Below are positions 1-6,620 of a stretch of DNA of 7,336 nt, in pieces. The stretch is from Streptococcaceae bacterium (lineage in GTDB: Bacteria > Bacillota > Bacilli > Lactobacillales > Streptococcaceae), in contig CADFQU010000044.1 in the NCBI GenBank assembly GCA_902836505.1, positions 1 through 7,336 of the forward strand, written 5' to 3'. The notes beneath the pieces were generated by a model, which did not search any database, had not been told where the DNA came from, and saw only the letters and a list, made by a program, of their open reading frames with translations. The stretch's first letter is position 1. Every line of letters starts with the position of its first letter. A program made the position numbers and the translations under genes.

Positions 1-32
1 TTGTTACTTTGATACATCAATAGAAATAAAAA

Positions 33-49
33 TGTAACAAAGGCGTAAC
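33..49 (+). promoter_or_regulatory. WalR/VicR-type binding box upstream of pcsB
   Basis: Two direct half-sites, TGTAAC (33-38) and CGTAAC (44-49), are separated by 5 nt. This fits the WalR (VicR/YycF) consensus TGTWAH-N5-TGTWAH with one mismatch, the C at 44. The second half-site reaches into the place where a -35 element should be, and the actual -35 sequence there is poor, as expected for an activator-dependent promoter. It is established that pcsB is a positively controlled WalRK target in pneumococcus. The site call for this genome is inference from the motif and its position. Confidence 0.75.
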
Positions 50-76
50 ATAAAATCTTTCATTTTCTGTTATACT
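48..76 (+). promoter_or_regulatory. pcsB promoter, extended -10 type
   Basis: TATACT at 71-76 is preceded by TG at 68-69, giving TGnTATACT, a good extended -10. At 17-bp spacing the -35 position (48-53) reads ACATAA, a poor match to TTGACA. The ribosome binding site AAGGAG lies at 94-99, 11 nt before the pcsB ATG. Confidence 0.75.
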
Positions 77-110
77 AGTTAGTGTCTTATATGAAGGAGT
101 CTTTTATTTT

Positions 111-1358
111 ATGAAGAAAAAATTATTAACGACTATTTTACTTAGTACAGTTGCTTTATCACAAGTAGGTACAGTTATTTCTGTAGGAGCTGATTCTACT
201 GATGATAAAATCGCTGCTCAAGATAGTAAGATTGCTGATTTGAGTTCGAAAGCACAAAGTGCACAAGCAGAAGTTGATCAAATTCAATCTCAAGTTTCTG
301 AAATCAAAAAACAACAAGAAAATCTTAAAGCTGAAAATGATCGTTTGAATGAAGAGTCTGCTCGTCTCTCTGCTGAGATTGAAGAGCTTTCTAAGAATAT
401 TGTTGCTCGTCAAGAATCATTGGCAAACCAAGCACGTAGTGCCCAAACAACAGGAACTGCTACTAGTTACATTAACGCTATTGTAAGTTCTGGTTCTTTG
501 ACTGAAGCTATTTCTCGTGTTTCTGCAATGAATGAAATTGCTAGCGCCAACAACAAAATGCTTGAAGAGCAAAAACGCGATAAAGAAGCAATTGACGCTA
601 AGCAAAAAGAAAATAATGAAGCAATCAACACTGTTATTGCGAACCAACAAAAATTAGATGATGATGCGCAAGCGTTGACAACTAAAGAAGCTGAGTTGAA
701 AGTTGCACAATTGAATTTGGCAGCTGAAAAATCAACTGCAGAAAATGAAAAGAATGCTTTGCTTGCTGAGAAAGCAGCAGCTGAGAAAGCGGCAGCTGAA
801 GCAGCAGCAGCTGAAGCAGCTTACCGTGCACAACAAGAAGAGCAACGTAAGGCTGTAGAAGCATCTGCTAATACTAACTTGCAAGCACAAGTGCAAGCTG
901 CAACTCAAACACCAGCAGCTGAAGCAGCACAACCTCAAGCAACTGTTGCAACTCCTGCTGTAGCACCAGCAGTTCAAACTCAAACTGTTGCTACACCTGC
1001 TGCAACTAGTCGTCCAACGTACAGCACATCTGCAAGTTCATACCCAGTAGGTGAATGTACTTGGGGTGCGAAAGTATTGGCACCTTGGGCTGGTGATTAC
1101 TGGGGTAATGGAGCACAGTGGGCTGCAAGTGCCGCAGCAGCTGGATTCCGTACTGGTAGCCAACCACAAGTCGGAGCTATTGCCTGTTGGAATGACGGTG
1201 GATATGGACACGTAGCGGTTGTTACTGCTGTTCAATCTACTACAAGTATCCAAGTATCTGAATCTAACTACTTAGGTATCCGTAGCATTGGGAACTACCG
1301 TGGATGGTTTAACCCAGTGAATGCACAGGGATCAGTTACTTATATCTATCCAAACTAA
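111..1358 (+). CDS. pcsB: PcsB-type secreted peptidoglycan hydrolase (CHAP domain)
   Basis: PcsB (called GbpB in S. mutans) is an exported cell-wall hydrolase that works at the division septum. In pneumococcus it is activated by the FtsEX membrane complex. The 415-residue protein has, in order: a signal peptide (about 1-27, probable cut after VGA); a long charged coiled-coil region (about 30-250); an Ala/Pro/Gln/Thr-rich linker (about 221-305) with runs of AAAE; and a CHAP domain (about 306-415). The likely catalytic residues are C316, H367 and E384. Their spacings of 51 and 17 match those of pneumococcal C292, H343 and E360 as I remember them. The protein is about 20 residues longer than pneumococcal PcsB (392), apparently in the linker. 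No LPXTG motif or membrane anchor is present. The gene looks monocistronic, with its own promoter, WalR box and terminator. The family assignment is secure; the activity was not tested. Confidence 0.95.
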   Translation: MKKKLLTTILLSTVALSQVGTVISVGADSTDDKIAAQDSKIADLSSKAQSAQAEVDQIQSQVSEIKKQQENLKAENDRLNEESARLSAEIEELSKNIVARQESLANQARSAQTTGTATSYINAIVSSGSLTEAISRVSAMNEIASANNKMLEEQKRDKEAIDAKQKENNEAINTVIANQQKLDDDAQALTTKEAELKVAQLNLAAEKSTAENEKNALLAEKAAAEKAAAEAAAAEAAYRAQQEEQRKAVEASANTNLQAQVQAATQTPAAEAAQPQATVATPAVAPAVQTQTVATPAATSRPTYSTSASSYPVGECTWGAKVLAPWAGDYWGNGAQWAASAAAAGFRTGSQPQVGAIACWNDGGYGHVAVVTAVQSTTSIQVSESNYLGIRSIGNYRGWFNPVNAQGSVTYIYPN

Positions 1359-1364
1359 GAATTC

Positions 1365-1392
1365 AAAACACTCACTTTTCGTGGGTGTTTTT
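1365..1392 (+). terminator. Rho-independent terminator after pcsB
   Basis: An 11-bp stem pairs 1365-1375 with 1381-1391, containing one G-U pair, around the loop TTTTC. The 3' side runs into five T residues (1388-1392). It starts 6 nt after the pcsB stop codon and would separate pcsB from prs. Confidence 0.85.
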
Positions 1393-1429
1393 ACTATAGT
1401 TACTATTTTAATTTTTGGTGGATTTTCGA

Positions 1430-1458
1430 TTGAAAAATCATGTAAAAAGCGTTACAAT
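1430..1458 (+). promoter_or_regulatory. prs promoter (sigma-A type)
   Basis: TTGAAA (1430-1435) and TACAAT (1453-1458) are separated by exactly 17 nt. Transcription should start near 1465, giving a leader of about 50 nt. An imperfect dyad, TGTAA-N6-TTACA (1441-1456), covers the spacer and part of the -10. Confidence 0.75.
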
Positions 1459-1474
1459 GGGTAAAGAGAAGATT

Positions 1475-1488
1475 TGTACATTTGTACA
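1475..1488 (+). promoter_or_regulatory. Palindromic operator-like site in prs leader (Cop-box core)
   Basis: TGTACATTTGTACA is a perfect dyad (TGTACA-TT-TGTACA) lying about 10-24 nt past the predicted start of transcription. Its centre (1477-1486) matches TACANNTGTA, the core bound by CopY/BlaI/MecI-type repressors. The bases just outside (G at 1476, C at 1487) do not fit the extended pneumococcal CopY operator. The palindrome is directly visible; its role as an operator is inference. It could also form a 5-bp RNA hairpin. Confidence 0.35.
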
Positions 1489-1506
1489 TTGTGGTTAAAT
1501 TTATGT

Positions 1507-1511
1507 GGAGG
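1507..1511 (+). promoter_or_regulatory. Ribosome binding site that fixes the prs start
   Basis: GGAGG lies 5 nt before the ATG at 1517. An in-frame GTG at 1505 overlaps this site and so cannot be the start codon it serves. Confidence 0.8.
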
Positions 1512-1516
1512 AAATC

Positions 1517-2491
1517 ATGTCGTTTTCGGATTTAATGCTGTTTGCTTTATCTTCTAACCAAGATTTGGCTGAACGTGTCTCTAAGGAGATGGGATTGCCA
1601 CTTGGTAAGTCGACCGTACGTCAATTTTCAGATGGGGAAATCCAGGTCAATATTGAGGAGTCTATTCGTGGTAAAGAGGTGTATATTCTTCAATCTACGA
1701 GCTCTCCTGTAAATGATAATTTAATGGAAATTTTGATCATGGTAGATGCCTTAAAACGTGCCAGTGCTCAAACCATTAATGTAGTGATGCCCTATTATGG
1801 TTATGCTCGTCAAGACCGTAAAGCTCGTGCTCGTGAGCCAATTACATCCAAATTAGTTGCCAATATGTTAGAGATTGCTGGTGTGGATCGTCTCTTAACC
1901 ATTGATTTGCATGCGGCTCAGATTCAAGGGTTCTTTGATATTCCAGTGGATCATTTGATGGGGGCTCCATTGATTGCAGACTACTTTGAACGTCGTGGCA
2001 TGGTTGGTTCTGACTATGTGGTAGTCAGTCCGGACCACGGTGGTGTGACTCGTGCTCGTAAGCTGGCTGAATTTTTGAAAACACCGATTGCCATCATTGA
2101 TAAACGGCGGAGTGTCGATAAAATGAACACCAGTGAAGTCATGAATATCATTGGGAACGTTGAAGGGAAAACTTGTATCCTGATCGATGATATGATCGAT
2201 ACCGCAGGAACAATTTGCCACGCTGCAGATGCACTTGCTGAAGCAGGAGCTGTAGAAGTCTATGCAAGTTGTACGCACCCTGTATTGTCAGGTCCAGCTA
2301 TGGAAAATATTCAAAAATCAGCGATTAAGAAGTTGGTGGTGTTGGATACCATCTTCCTACCTGAAGACCGCTTAATCGATAAAATTGAACAAATCTCCAT
2401 CGCAAAACTTTTGGCAGAAGCGATTATCCGCATCCATGAAAAACGTCCTTTATCTCCTCTATTTGAAATTGGAAATGCGAAAAAATCTTAA
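1517..2491 (+). CDS. prs: Ribose-phosphate pyrophosphokinase (PRPP synthetase)
   Basis: The enzyme makes 5-phosphoribosyl 1-diphosphate from ribose 5-phosphate and ATP in the cytoplasm, feeding purine, pyrimidine, NAD, histidine and tryptophan synthesis. The start chosen is the ATG at 1517, giving 324 residues beginning MSFSDL, the N-terminus I know from streptococcal Prs; an in-frame GTG at 1505 would add 4 residues but lies in the ribosome binding site. Visible signatures are QFSDGE (near 36-41), the catalytic flexible region [13 protein letters not shown] (from about 96), the metal-binding [11 protein letters not shown] (about 130-140), KRR (196-198) and the PRPP-binding loop DDMIDTAGT (224-232). 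The sequence is a full-length class I enzyme with no missing motif. It stands as a single gene between terminators. Streptococci often carry a second prs paralogue, so the numbering (prs1 or prs2) is left open. Confidence 0.96.
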   Translation: MSFSDLMLFALSSNQDLAERVSKEMGLPLGKSTVRQFSDGEIQVNIEESIRGKEVYILQSTSSPVNDNLMEILIMVDALKRASAQTINVVMPYYGYARQDRKARAREPITSKLVANMLEIAGVDRLLTIDLHAAQIQGFFDIPVDHLMGAPLIADYFERRGMVGSDYVVVSPDHGGVTRARKLAEFLKTPIAIIDKRRSVDKMNTSEVMNIIGNVEGKTCILIDDMIDTAGTICHAADALAEAGAVEVYASCTHPVLSGPAMENIQKSAIKKLVVLDTIFLPEDRLIDKIEQISIAKLLAEAIIRIHEKRPLSPLFEIGNAKKS

Positions 2492-2496
2492 AAAGT

Positions 2497-2528
2497 AGGA
2501 GGTTGGGAAATCCAACCTCTTTTCTTTT
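2497..2528 (+). terminator. Rho-independent terminator after prs
   Basis: An 8-bp GC-rich stem, GAGGTTGG (2499-2506) with CCAACCTC (2512-2519), can extend by a wobble pair at each end. It is followed by the T-rich tail TTTTCTTTT (2520-2528). GAGGTTGGG...CCAACCTC is a common streptococcal terminator style. It begins 6 nt after the prs stop codon. Confidence 0.9.
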
Positions 2529-2559
2529 GATAAAAATTTGGATTGTTATGGGCAATACA

Positions 2560-2568
2560 TGCTATCAT
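2560..2568 (+). promoter_or_regulatory. Candidate extended -10 promoter for the sortase gene
   Basis: TG (2560-2561), one base, then TATCAT (2563-2568) forms an extended -10. The best -35 candidates are TTGGAT (2538-2543, spacer 19) and TTGTTA (2543-2548, spacer 14), and both spacings are poor. Transcription would start near 2575, giving a leader of about 72 nt. Because the prs terminator lies just upstream, the sortase gene needs a promoter in this interval. Confidence 0.5.
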
Positions 2569-2611
2569 TATTGAAGCGAATAGAGGTGGTTAGTAGAAAA
2601 TAATGGTTTTA

Positions 2612-2623
2612 AATTCTAGAATT
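2612..2623 (+). repeat. 12-bp perfect palindrome in the sortase leader
   Basis: AATTCTAGAATT is a perfect palindrome between the candidate promoter and the ribosome binding site. It is a possible operator. It is shorter than the 15-bp CodY consensus and does not match it. No function is claimed. Confidence 0.4.
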
Positions 2624-2646
2624 AGTTGTAAGAAGGGGGTGACGCC

Positions 2647-3510
2647 ATGAAGACGATAAAGAATGAATCCAGTTCACGATTAAAGGGATTATTTTTGTTT
2701 ATTTTCTTGTTGGTCGTTTTTGGATTGGCTGTTCTTTTTCTGATGCGGAATTCCTCTGAACGGAAGAACTCAAATCTTACTCATTCAGCAAATAATCAGT
2801 CCGCAAGACAGGTCCAGTCAAAGCAAGAAACTCCATATGTTCCTAGTCAAGAAGAGAAAGATTACTTAAATAAGAGGTTTACGCCATTATTGAAGGTGAA
2901 TCCAGAGACTGTTGCCTATATCTATGCTCCAGGTACAGAATTGGATGAGCCAGTCGTCCAAACAAGGGATAACGCTACTTATTTAGATAAGACCTTCGAA
3001 GGTGGCTTTGAACCTTTCTTAGGGACAGTCTTTATGGATATGGATAATCAGAAGGACTTCAGTGATCGGTTGACTTGGCTGTTTGGTCATGCTCGTGGTA
3101 GTTTACTTGGAGATCATCGTATGTTTAATGATGTTAATTACTACGACCGGCAGGAGTATTTTGATCAGCATCCTTATGTGGTTATTGAAACTCCTCAACG
3201 AAAGCATGTCTACCAAGCTTTTTGTCTTGTCATTGTTCCTGAAGAAACTCCTTTTTATCGCATCCATTTTAAAGATGATCGAGACTTCACTGATCAACTG
3301 GATCAAGTGTATCAGAATGCGAAAACAAAAAATCCAACAATGAAAGTGAAAGCTTCTGATCGCTATTTGGTCTTATCTACTTGTCGGGAAGAAGATAATA
3401 GCATCCGTTCCAATCTCTATCTTCGTCAAATTCCGGATTCGGAAATGAAGGATTTCTTGGCGAAACATGGTGATCAGTTGAATTATGTGGCAACACGTGG
3501 TCAAAAATAG
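2647..3510 (+). CDS. Membrane-anchored sortase, class B-like
   Basis: Sortases are extracellular cysteine transpeptidases that cut a sorting motif in a secreted protein and join it to the cell wall or to pilin. This 287-residue protein has a short cytoplasmic N-terminus, one membrane anchor (about 14-33), a polar linker (34-75) and a sortase domain (about 80-265). The catalytic triad is H148 (in FGHARG), C246 (in LSTC) and R254 (in NSIR). The His-to-Cys distance of 98 residues is close to S. aureus SrtB (H130, C223) and far above the roughly 62-64 of class A and C enzymes. NPETVAYIYAPGTELDEPVVQ (from 85) also fits class B. Cys to Arg is 8 residues here, 10 in SrtB. The start at 2647 has the ribosome binding site GGGGGTGA (2635-2642). 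It is a single-gene unit with no substrate, pilin or heme-uptake gene beside it. Sortase identity is firm; class and substrate are inference, so no symbol is given. Confidence 0.88.
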   Translation: MKTIKNESSSRLKGLFLFIFLLVVFGLAVLFLMRNSSERKNSNLTHSANNQSARQVQSKQETPYVPSQEEKDYLNKRFTPLLKVNPETVAYIYAPGTELDEPVVQTRDNATYLDKTFEGGFEPFLGTVFMDMDNQKDFSDRLTWLFGHARGSLLGDHRMFNDVNYYDRQEYFDQHPYVVIETPQRKHVYQAFCLVIVPEETPFYRIHFKDDRDFTDQLDQVYQNAKTKNPTMKVKASDRYLVLSTCREEDNSIRSNLYLRQIPDSEMKDFLAKHGDQLNYVATRGQK

Positions 3511-3540
3511 AAAAGATTTGGTAAAATTTATTCAATGAGA

Positions 3541-3568
3541 GGATTTAGCATGTGCTAAGTCCTTTTTT
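3541..3568 (+). terminator. Rho-independent terminator after the sortase gene
   Basis: The stem GGATTTAGC (3541-3549) pairs with GCTAAGTCC (3554-3562), with one G-U pair and the loop ATGT, followed by six T residues (3563-3568). It lies 30 nt after the sortase stop codon. Confidence 0.88.
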
Positions 3569-3600
3569 GATGCGAAAGGTCATTATTGTATCATTTTAGT

Positions 3601-3619
3601 AGGGGCTAGCCCCTTTTTT
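3601..3619 (+). terminator. Second short terminator-like hairpin
   Basis: AGGGGCTAGCCCCT is a perfect 14-bp palindrome giving a 5-bp, mostly G-C stem with a CTAG loop, followed by TTTTTT (3614-3619). It may back up the stronger hairpin at 3541-3568. The stem is short, so efficiency is uncertain. Its T-tract runs into the -35 element of the next promoter. Confidence 0.55.
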
Positions 3620-3646
3620 GCGATGGTTTTCTATTTATAGTATAAT
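3618..3646 (+). promoter_or_regulatory. Promoter of the araT-recO-plsX-acp operon
   Basis: TTGCGA (3618-3623), a 17-nt spacer and a consensus TATAAT (3641-3646) make a strong sigma-A promoter. Transcription should start near 3653, about 20 nt before the araT ATG. The first two bases of the -35 are the last two T residues of the preceding hairpin's T-tract. Confidence 0.85.
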
Positions 3647-3664
3647 GGTGATAGAACTTTTTTT

Positions 3665-3672
3665 GGAGGTGG
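3665..3672 (+). promoter_or_regulatory. Ribosome binding site that fixes the araT start
   Basis: GGAGGTGG is a near-perfect anti-16S match just before the ATG at 3675. The open frame extends 19 codons further upstream, but that part covers the promoter and cannot be translated from its transcript. Confidence 0.85.
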
Positions 3673-3674
3673 CT

Positions 3675-4856
3675 ATGGATTTAACAAAACGGTTTAATCA
3701 AAATTTGAATCGAATCGAGATTTCTTTGATTCGTCAGTTTGACCAAGCCATTTCTTCTATTCCAGGTGTCTTACGATTGACCTTGGGTGAGCCAGATTTT
3801 ACGACACCAGATCATGTAAAGGAAGCGGCAAAAGCAGCTATTGACGCTAACCAGAGCCATTATACGGGGATGAGTGGCTTGCTAGCTTTACGAGAAGCTG
3901 CTAGTCAGTTTGTCGCTGAGAAATATAACCTACAGTATCGACCAGAGGATGAAATTTTAGTTACGATTGGAGCAACAGAGGCCCTTTCTGCAACCTTGAC
4001 GGCTATATTGGAACCGGGAGATGTGGTGCTATTACCAGCACCTGCTTATCCTGGTTACGAACCTATTATTAAACTGATGGGGGCTAGTGTCGTCGAAATC
4101 GATACGACAGATAATCGCTTTGTCCTTAGCCCAGAGGCCTTAGAAAAGGCTTTAGAAGAGCAAGGGGATCGCGTCAAGGCGGTTATTCTCAACTATCCAG
4201 CTAATCCAACTGGTGTCACCTACTCTAAGGAACAGATGCAGGATTTGGCTAGTGTCTTGAAGAAATATGAAGTTTTTGTCATTTGTGATGAGGTCTACTC
4301 AGAATTAACCTACACAGGTCAGCCTCACGTTTCCTTGGGATCCTATCTACGGGACCAAGCCATTATTATCAATGGCTTATCTAAGTCTCATGCTATGACA
4401 GGTTGGAGACTCGGTTTTATCTTTGCTCCGGCTTCCTTGACAGCTCAATTAATCAAGAGTCATCAGTACTTGGTGACTGCAGCGGGGACTATGAACCAGT
4501 ATGCAGCCATTGAAGCCTTAACGGTTGGTAAAGACGACGCAGAGCCGATGAAACGGGAATACATAGAGCGTCGAGATTATATCATCAAAGAAATGTCTGC
4601 CATGGGCTTTGATATTATCCGCCCGGATGGAGCCTTCTATATCTTTGCTAAGATCCCACAAGGATATACCCAAGACTCCTTCGCTTTTTTGAAGCTTCTA
4701 GCCCAAGAAAAGGCCGTTGCCTTTATTCCAGGAATGGCTTTTGGCCCATATGGCGAAGGCTATGTACGCTTGTCTTATGCAGCCAGTATGGAAGTGATCC
4801 AAGAAGCGATGAGTCGGTTGAAGGAGTTTATGAAAGAACATGCTGGAGAGCATTGA
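3675..4856 (+). CDS. araT: PLP-dependent class I aminotransferase (AraT-like)
   Basis: A cytoplasmic aminotransferase moving the amino group between an amino acid and 2-oxoglutarate. Close streptococcal and lactococcal relatives are called aromatic amino acid aminotransferase (AraT), though many databases say aspartate aminotransferase. The start at 3675 gives 393 residues, typical of the family. Fold type I landmarks are GEPD (38-41), NYPANPTG with N177, CDEVY with D205 (pairs with the PLP pyridine nitrogen) and Y208, the PLP lysine K237 in [11 protein letters not shown], and R365 in YVRLSYA, which should bind the substrate carboxylate. It is the first gene of a four-gene operon and overlaps recO by 17 nt. 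The pairing with recO is one I recall from other streptococci and looks like transcriptional linkage rather than a shared pathway. The family is certain; the preferred substrate cannot be read from the sequence. Confidence 0.9.
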   Translation: MDLTKRFNQNLNRIEISLIRQFDQAISSIPGVLRLTLGEPDFTTPDHVKEAAKAAIDANQSHYTGMSGLLALREAASQFVAEKYNLQYRPEDEILVTIGATEALSATLTAILEPGDVVLLPAPAYPGYEPIIKLMGASVVEIDTTDNRFVLSPEALEKALEEQGDRVKAVILNYPANPTGVTYSKEQMQDLASVLKKYEVFVICDEVYSELTYTGQPHVSLGSYLRDQAIIINGLSKSHAMTGWRLGFIFAPASLTAQLIKSHQYLVTAAGTMNQYAAIEALTVGKDDAEPMKREYIERRDYIIKEMSAMGFDIIRPDGAFYIFAKIPQGYTQDSFAFLKLLAQEKAVAFIPGMAFGPYGEGYVRLSYAASMEVIQEAMSRLKEFMKEHAGEH

Positions 4857-5619
4857 GAGTCGTGGCATCGTCCTCTACCATCGGGATTATCGAGAGGACG
4901 ATAAGCTGGTTAAAATCTTTACAGAACAAGCTGGCAAGCTCATGTTTTTCGTGAAACATGCCAATCGTTCTCGGTTGAATTCTATGATCCAACCTTTGAC
5001 TTTAGCGGATATGTATCTGAAAATCAATGATGACGGACTCAGCTATATCGAAGATATTCATGAGGTTCAAAGTTTTCAAGGGATTAATCAAGATCTTTTT
5101 CGTCTTTCCTACGCAACCTATATACTGGCCTTGGCAGATGCTAGTATACAGGATCGTCAACCTGATCCAGCTTTATTTGCTTTTTTAGAGCAGACCTTGC
5201 AATTGATGGATCGGGGCTTGGATTATGAAATCTTGACCAATATTTTTGAAATGCAGATTTTATCCCGATTTGGTGTCGCCTTAAACGTCCATGAGTGTTG
5301 TGTCTGTCATCGAGTGGGCCTGCCTTTTGATTTTTCATTCCGATTGGGTGGTGTCCTATGCCCAGATCATTATGATCGTGACGAAAGACGAGCCCACTGG
5401 AATCCAAACGTCCTCTATTTGTTGGATCGTTTTCAAGCTGTGAAATTTAGTGAGTTAGAGACGATTTCCATCCATGATGAGATGAAGAAAGAATTGAGAA
5501 AGTGTCTAGACCAACTCTACGATGAATATGTCGGCATTCATCTAAAAGCTAAGAAATTTATTGATTCCCTGGGAAGCTGGGGAGAGATCTTAAAAGATCA
5601 GTCTGGAGGTAAGAAATGA
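4840..5619 (+). CDS. recO: DNA repair protein RecO
   Basis: RecO works with RecR (and RecF) to load RecA onto SSB-coated single-stranded DNA during recombinational repair. The protein is 259 residues, a normal length. It has an N-terminal OB-fold (about 1-80, with [20 protein letters not shown] near the start) and a helical C-terminal part. A likely zinc site is formed by C153-x2-C156 and C174-x2-H177, where the fourth ligand is His rather than Cys. The conserved end [17 protein letters not shown] of relatives appears as [17 protein letters not shown] (228-244). The start overlaps the last 17 nt of araT, and the nearest good ribosome binding site (AAGGAG, 4821-4826) is 13 nt away, so initiation probably depends on coupling to araT. 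The start matches relatives, which begin with M-x-x-S-I. The stop overlaps the plsX start (ATGA). Confidence 0.93.
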   Translation: MLESIESRGIVLYHRDYREDDKLVKIFTEQAGKLMFFVKHANRSRLNSMIQPLTLADMYLKINDDGLSYIEDIHEVQSFQGINQDLFRLSYATYILALADASIQDRQPDPALFAFLEQTLQLMDRGLDYEILTNIFEMQILSRFGVALNVHECCVCHRVGLPFDFSFRLGGVLCPDHYDRDERRAHWNPNVLYLLDRFQAVKFSELETISIHDEMKKELRKCLDQLYDEYVGIHLKAKKFIDSLGSWGEILKDQSGGKK

Positions 5620-6620
5620 AAAAAATTGCAGTTGATGCAATGGGTGGAGATCATGCTCCACAGGCCCTAGTAGAAGGGGTCAATCAAGCCATACAAGAAT
5701 TTAAGGATATTGAAGTCATTTTGTACGGAGATGAGGCTAAAATTAAGCAATACCTGACAGCAACTGAACGGGTATCCATCGTCCATACGGATGAGAAAAT
5801 CAACTCAGATGATGAGCCAACTCGTGCCATTCGTCGGAAAAAGCAAGCCAGCATGGTCTTAGCAGCGCATGCAGTTAAGAATGGAGAAGCGGATGCTATG
5901 CTTTCTGCAGGAAATACAGGAGCACTTTTGGCTTCTGGTTACTTCATCGTCGGTCGGATTAAGGTCATTGATCGTCCAGGTTTGATGTCGACTCTTCCTA
6001 CCCTTGATGGGAAGGGCTATGATATGCTGGATCTGGGGGCAAATGCTGAAAATACGCCAACACACTTGCACCAATATGCGATTATGGGGGCCTATTATGC
6101 AGAGAATGTTCGTGGGATTAAGCGGCCTCGTATCGGTCTCTTAAATAACGGAACAGAGGAAAGCAAGGGGGATCCCCTCCGCAAGGAGACCTATCAATTA
6201 TTAGCAGCAGATCCTGCCCTCAACTTTGTAGGAAATGTAGAAGCGCGTGATTTGATGGATGGAGTTGCTGACGTCATTGTGACAGATGGATTTACAGGAA
6301 ATGCTGTCCTTAAGACCATGGAAGGAACTGCTTTGGGCCTCTTTAAACAGTTGAAAACGGTCCTTAGTGGTGGTGGCTTGAAGGCTAAGATTGGAGCCTT
6401 CCTCTTGAAAAATGATCTACGAGGTTTGAAAAAGACCTTGGATTATTCAGATGTTGGAGGTGCGGTCTTGTTTGGTTTACAAGCCCCTGTCGTGAAAACC
6501 CATGGTTCTAGTGATGCCAAGGCAGTCTATAGCACGATCCGCCAGATCCGGACCATGTTGGAAACAGATGTTATTCGTAAGTCTGTGGTTGAATTATCAG
6601 AATTGGAGGAAGAGAAATGA
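5616..6620 (+). CDS. plsX: Phosphate acyltransferase PlsX
   Basis: PlsX is a peripheral membrane enzyme that converts acyl-ACP and phosphate to acyl-phosphate, the donor used by PlsY to acylate glycerol 3-phosphate at the start of phospholipid synthesis. In Gram-positive bacteria that take up host fatty acids it also runs in reverse, passing acyl groups to ACP. The 334-residue protein is full length. Visible landmarks are DAMGGDHAP (7-15), the [12 protein letters not shown] region (97-108), MLDLGAN (137-143), [15 protein letters not shown] (177-191), [11 protein letters not shown] (206-216), VTDGFTGN (222-229) and [12 protein letters not shown] (276-287). It has GGAGGT 5 nt before the ATG. 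It overlaps recO and acp by ATGA junctions, giving tight coupling with its likely carrier partner downstream. Confidence 0.96.
   Translation: MKKIAVDAMGGDHAPQALVEGVNQAIQEFKDIEVILYGDEAKIKQYLTATERVSIVHTDEKINSDDEPTRAIRRKKQASMVLAAHAVKNGEADAMLSAGNTGALLASGYFIVGRIKVIDRPGLMSTLPTLDGKGYDMLDLGANAENTPTHLHQYAIMGAYYAENVRGIKRPRIGLLNNGTEESKGDPLRKETYQLLAADPALNFVGNVEARDLMDGVADVIVTDGFTGNAVLKTMEGTALGLFKQLKTVLSGGGLKAKIGAFLLKNDLRGLKKTLDYSDVGGAVLFGLQAPVVKTHGSSDAKAVYSTIRQIRTMLETDVIRKSVVELSELEEEK

Noticed and set aside
1..40. TTGTTAC...GTAACAA as a terminator of the upstream gene
   Set aside because: The loop would be 26 nt and no T-tract follows; the right arm is better read as part of the WalR box.
159..983. Cys/Ser/Leu-rich minus-strand frames opposite pcsB
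   Set aside because: They are reverse images of biased coding sequence (Ala, Gln and Glu codons), with no ribosome binding sites or recognisable domains.
1505..1516. GTG at 1505 as the prs start, adding 4 residues
   Set aside because: It lies in the GGAGG ribosome binding site that serves the ATG at 1517, and relatives begin with MSFSD.
2575..2582. AGCGAATA before the sortase gene as a cin-box
   Set aside because: Only 6 of 8 bases match and the usual T-rich upstream element is missing.
3083..3343. Alternative + frame inside the sortase gene
   Set aside because: It is fully contained in a well-supported gene, has no homology that I recognise, and its composition is that of a frame-shifted reading.
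3618..3674. 19-codon upstream extension of the aminotransferase frame
   Set aside because: It covers the TTGCGA/TATAAT promoter, so it would not be on the transcript, and a near-perfect ribosome binding site precedes the ATG at 3675.
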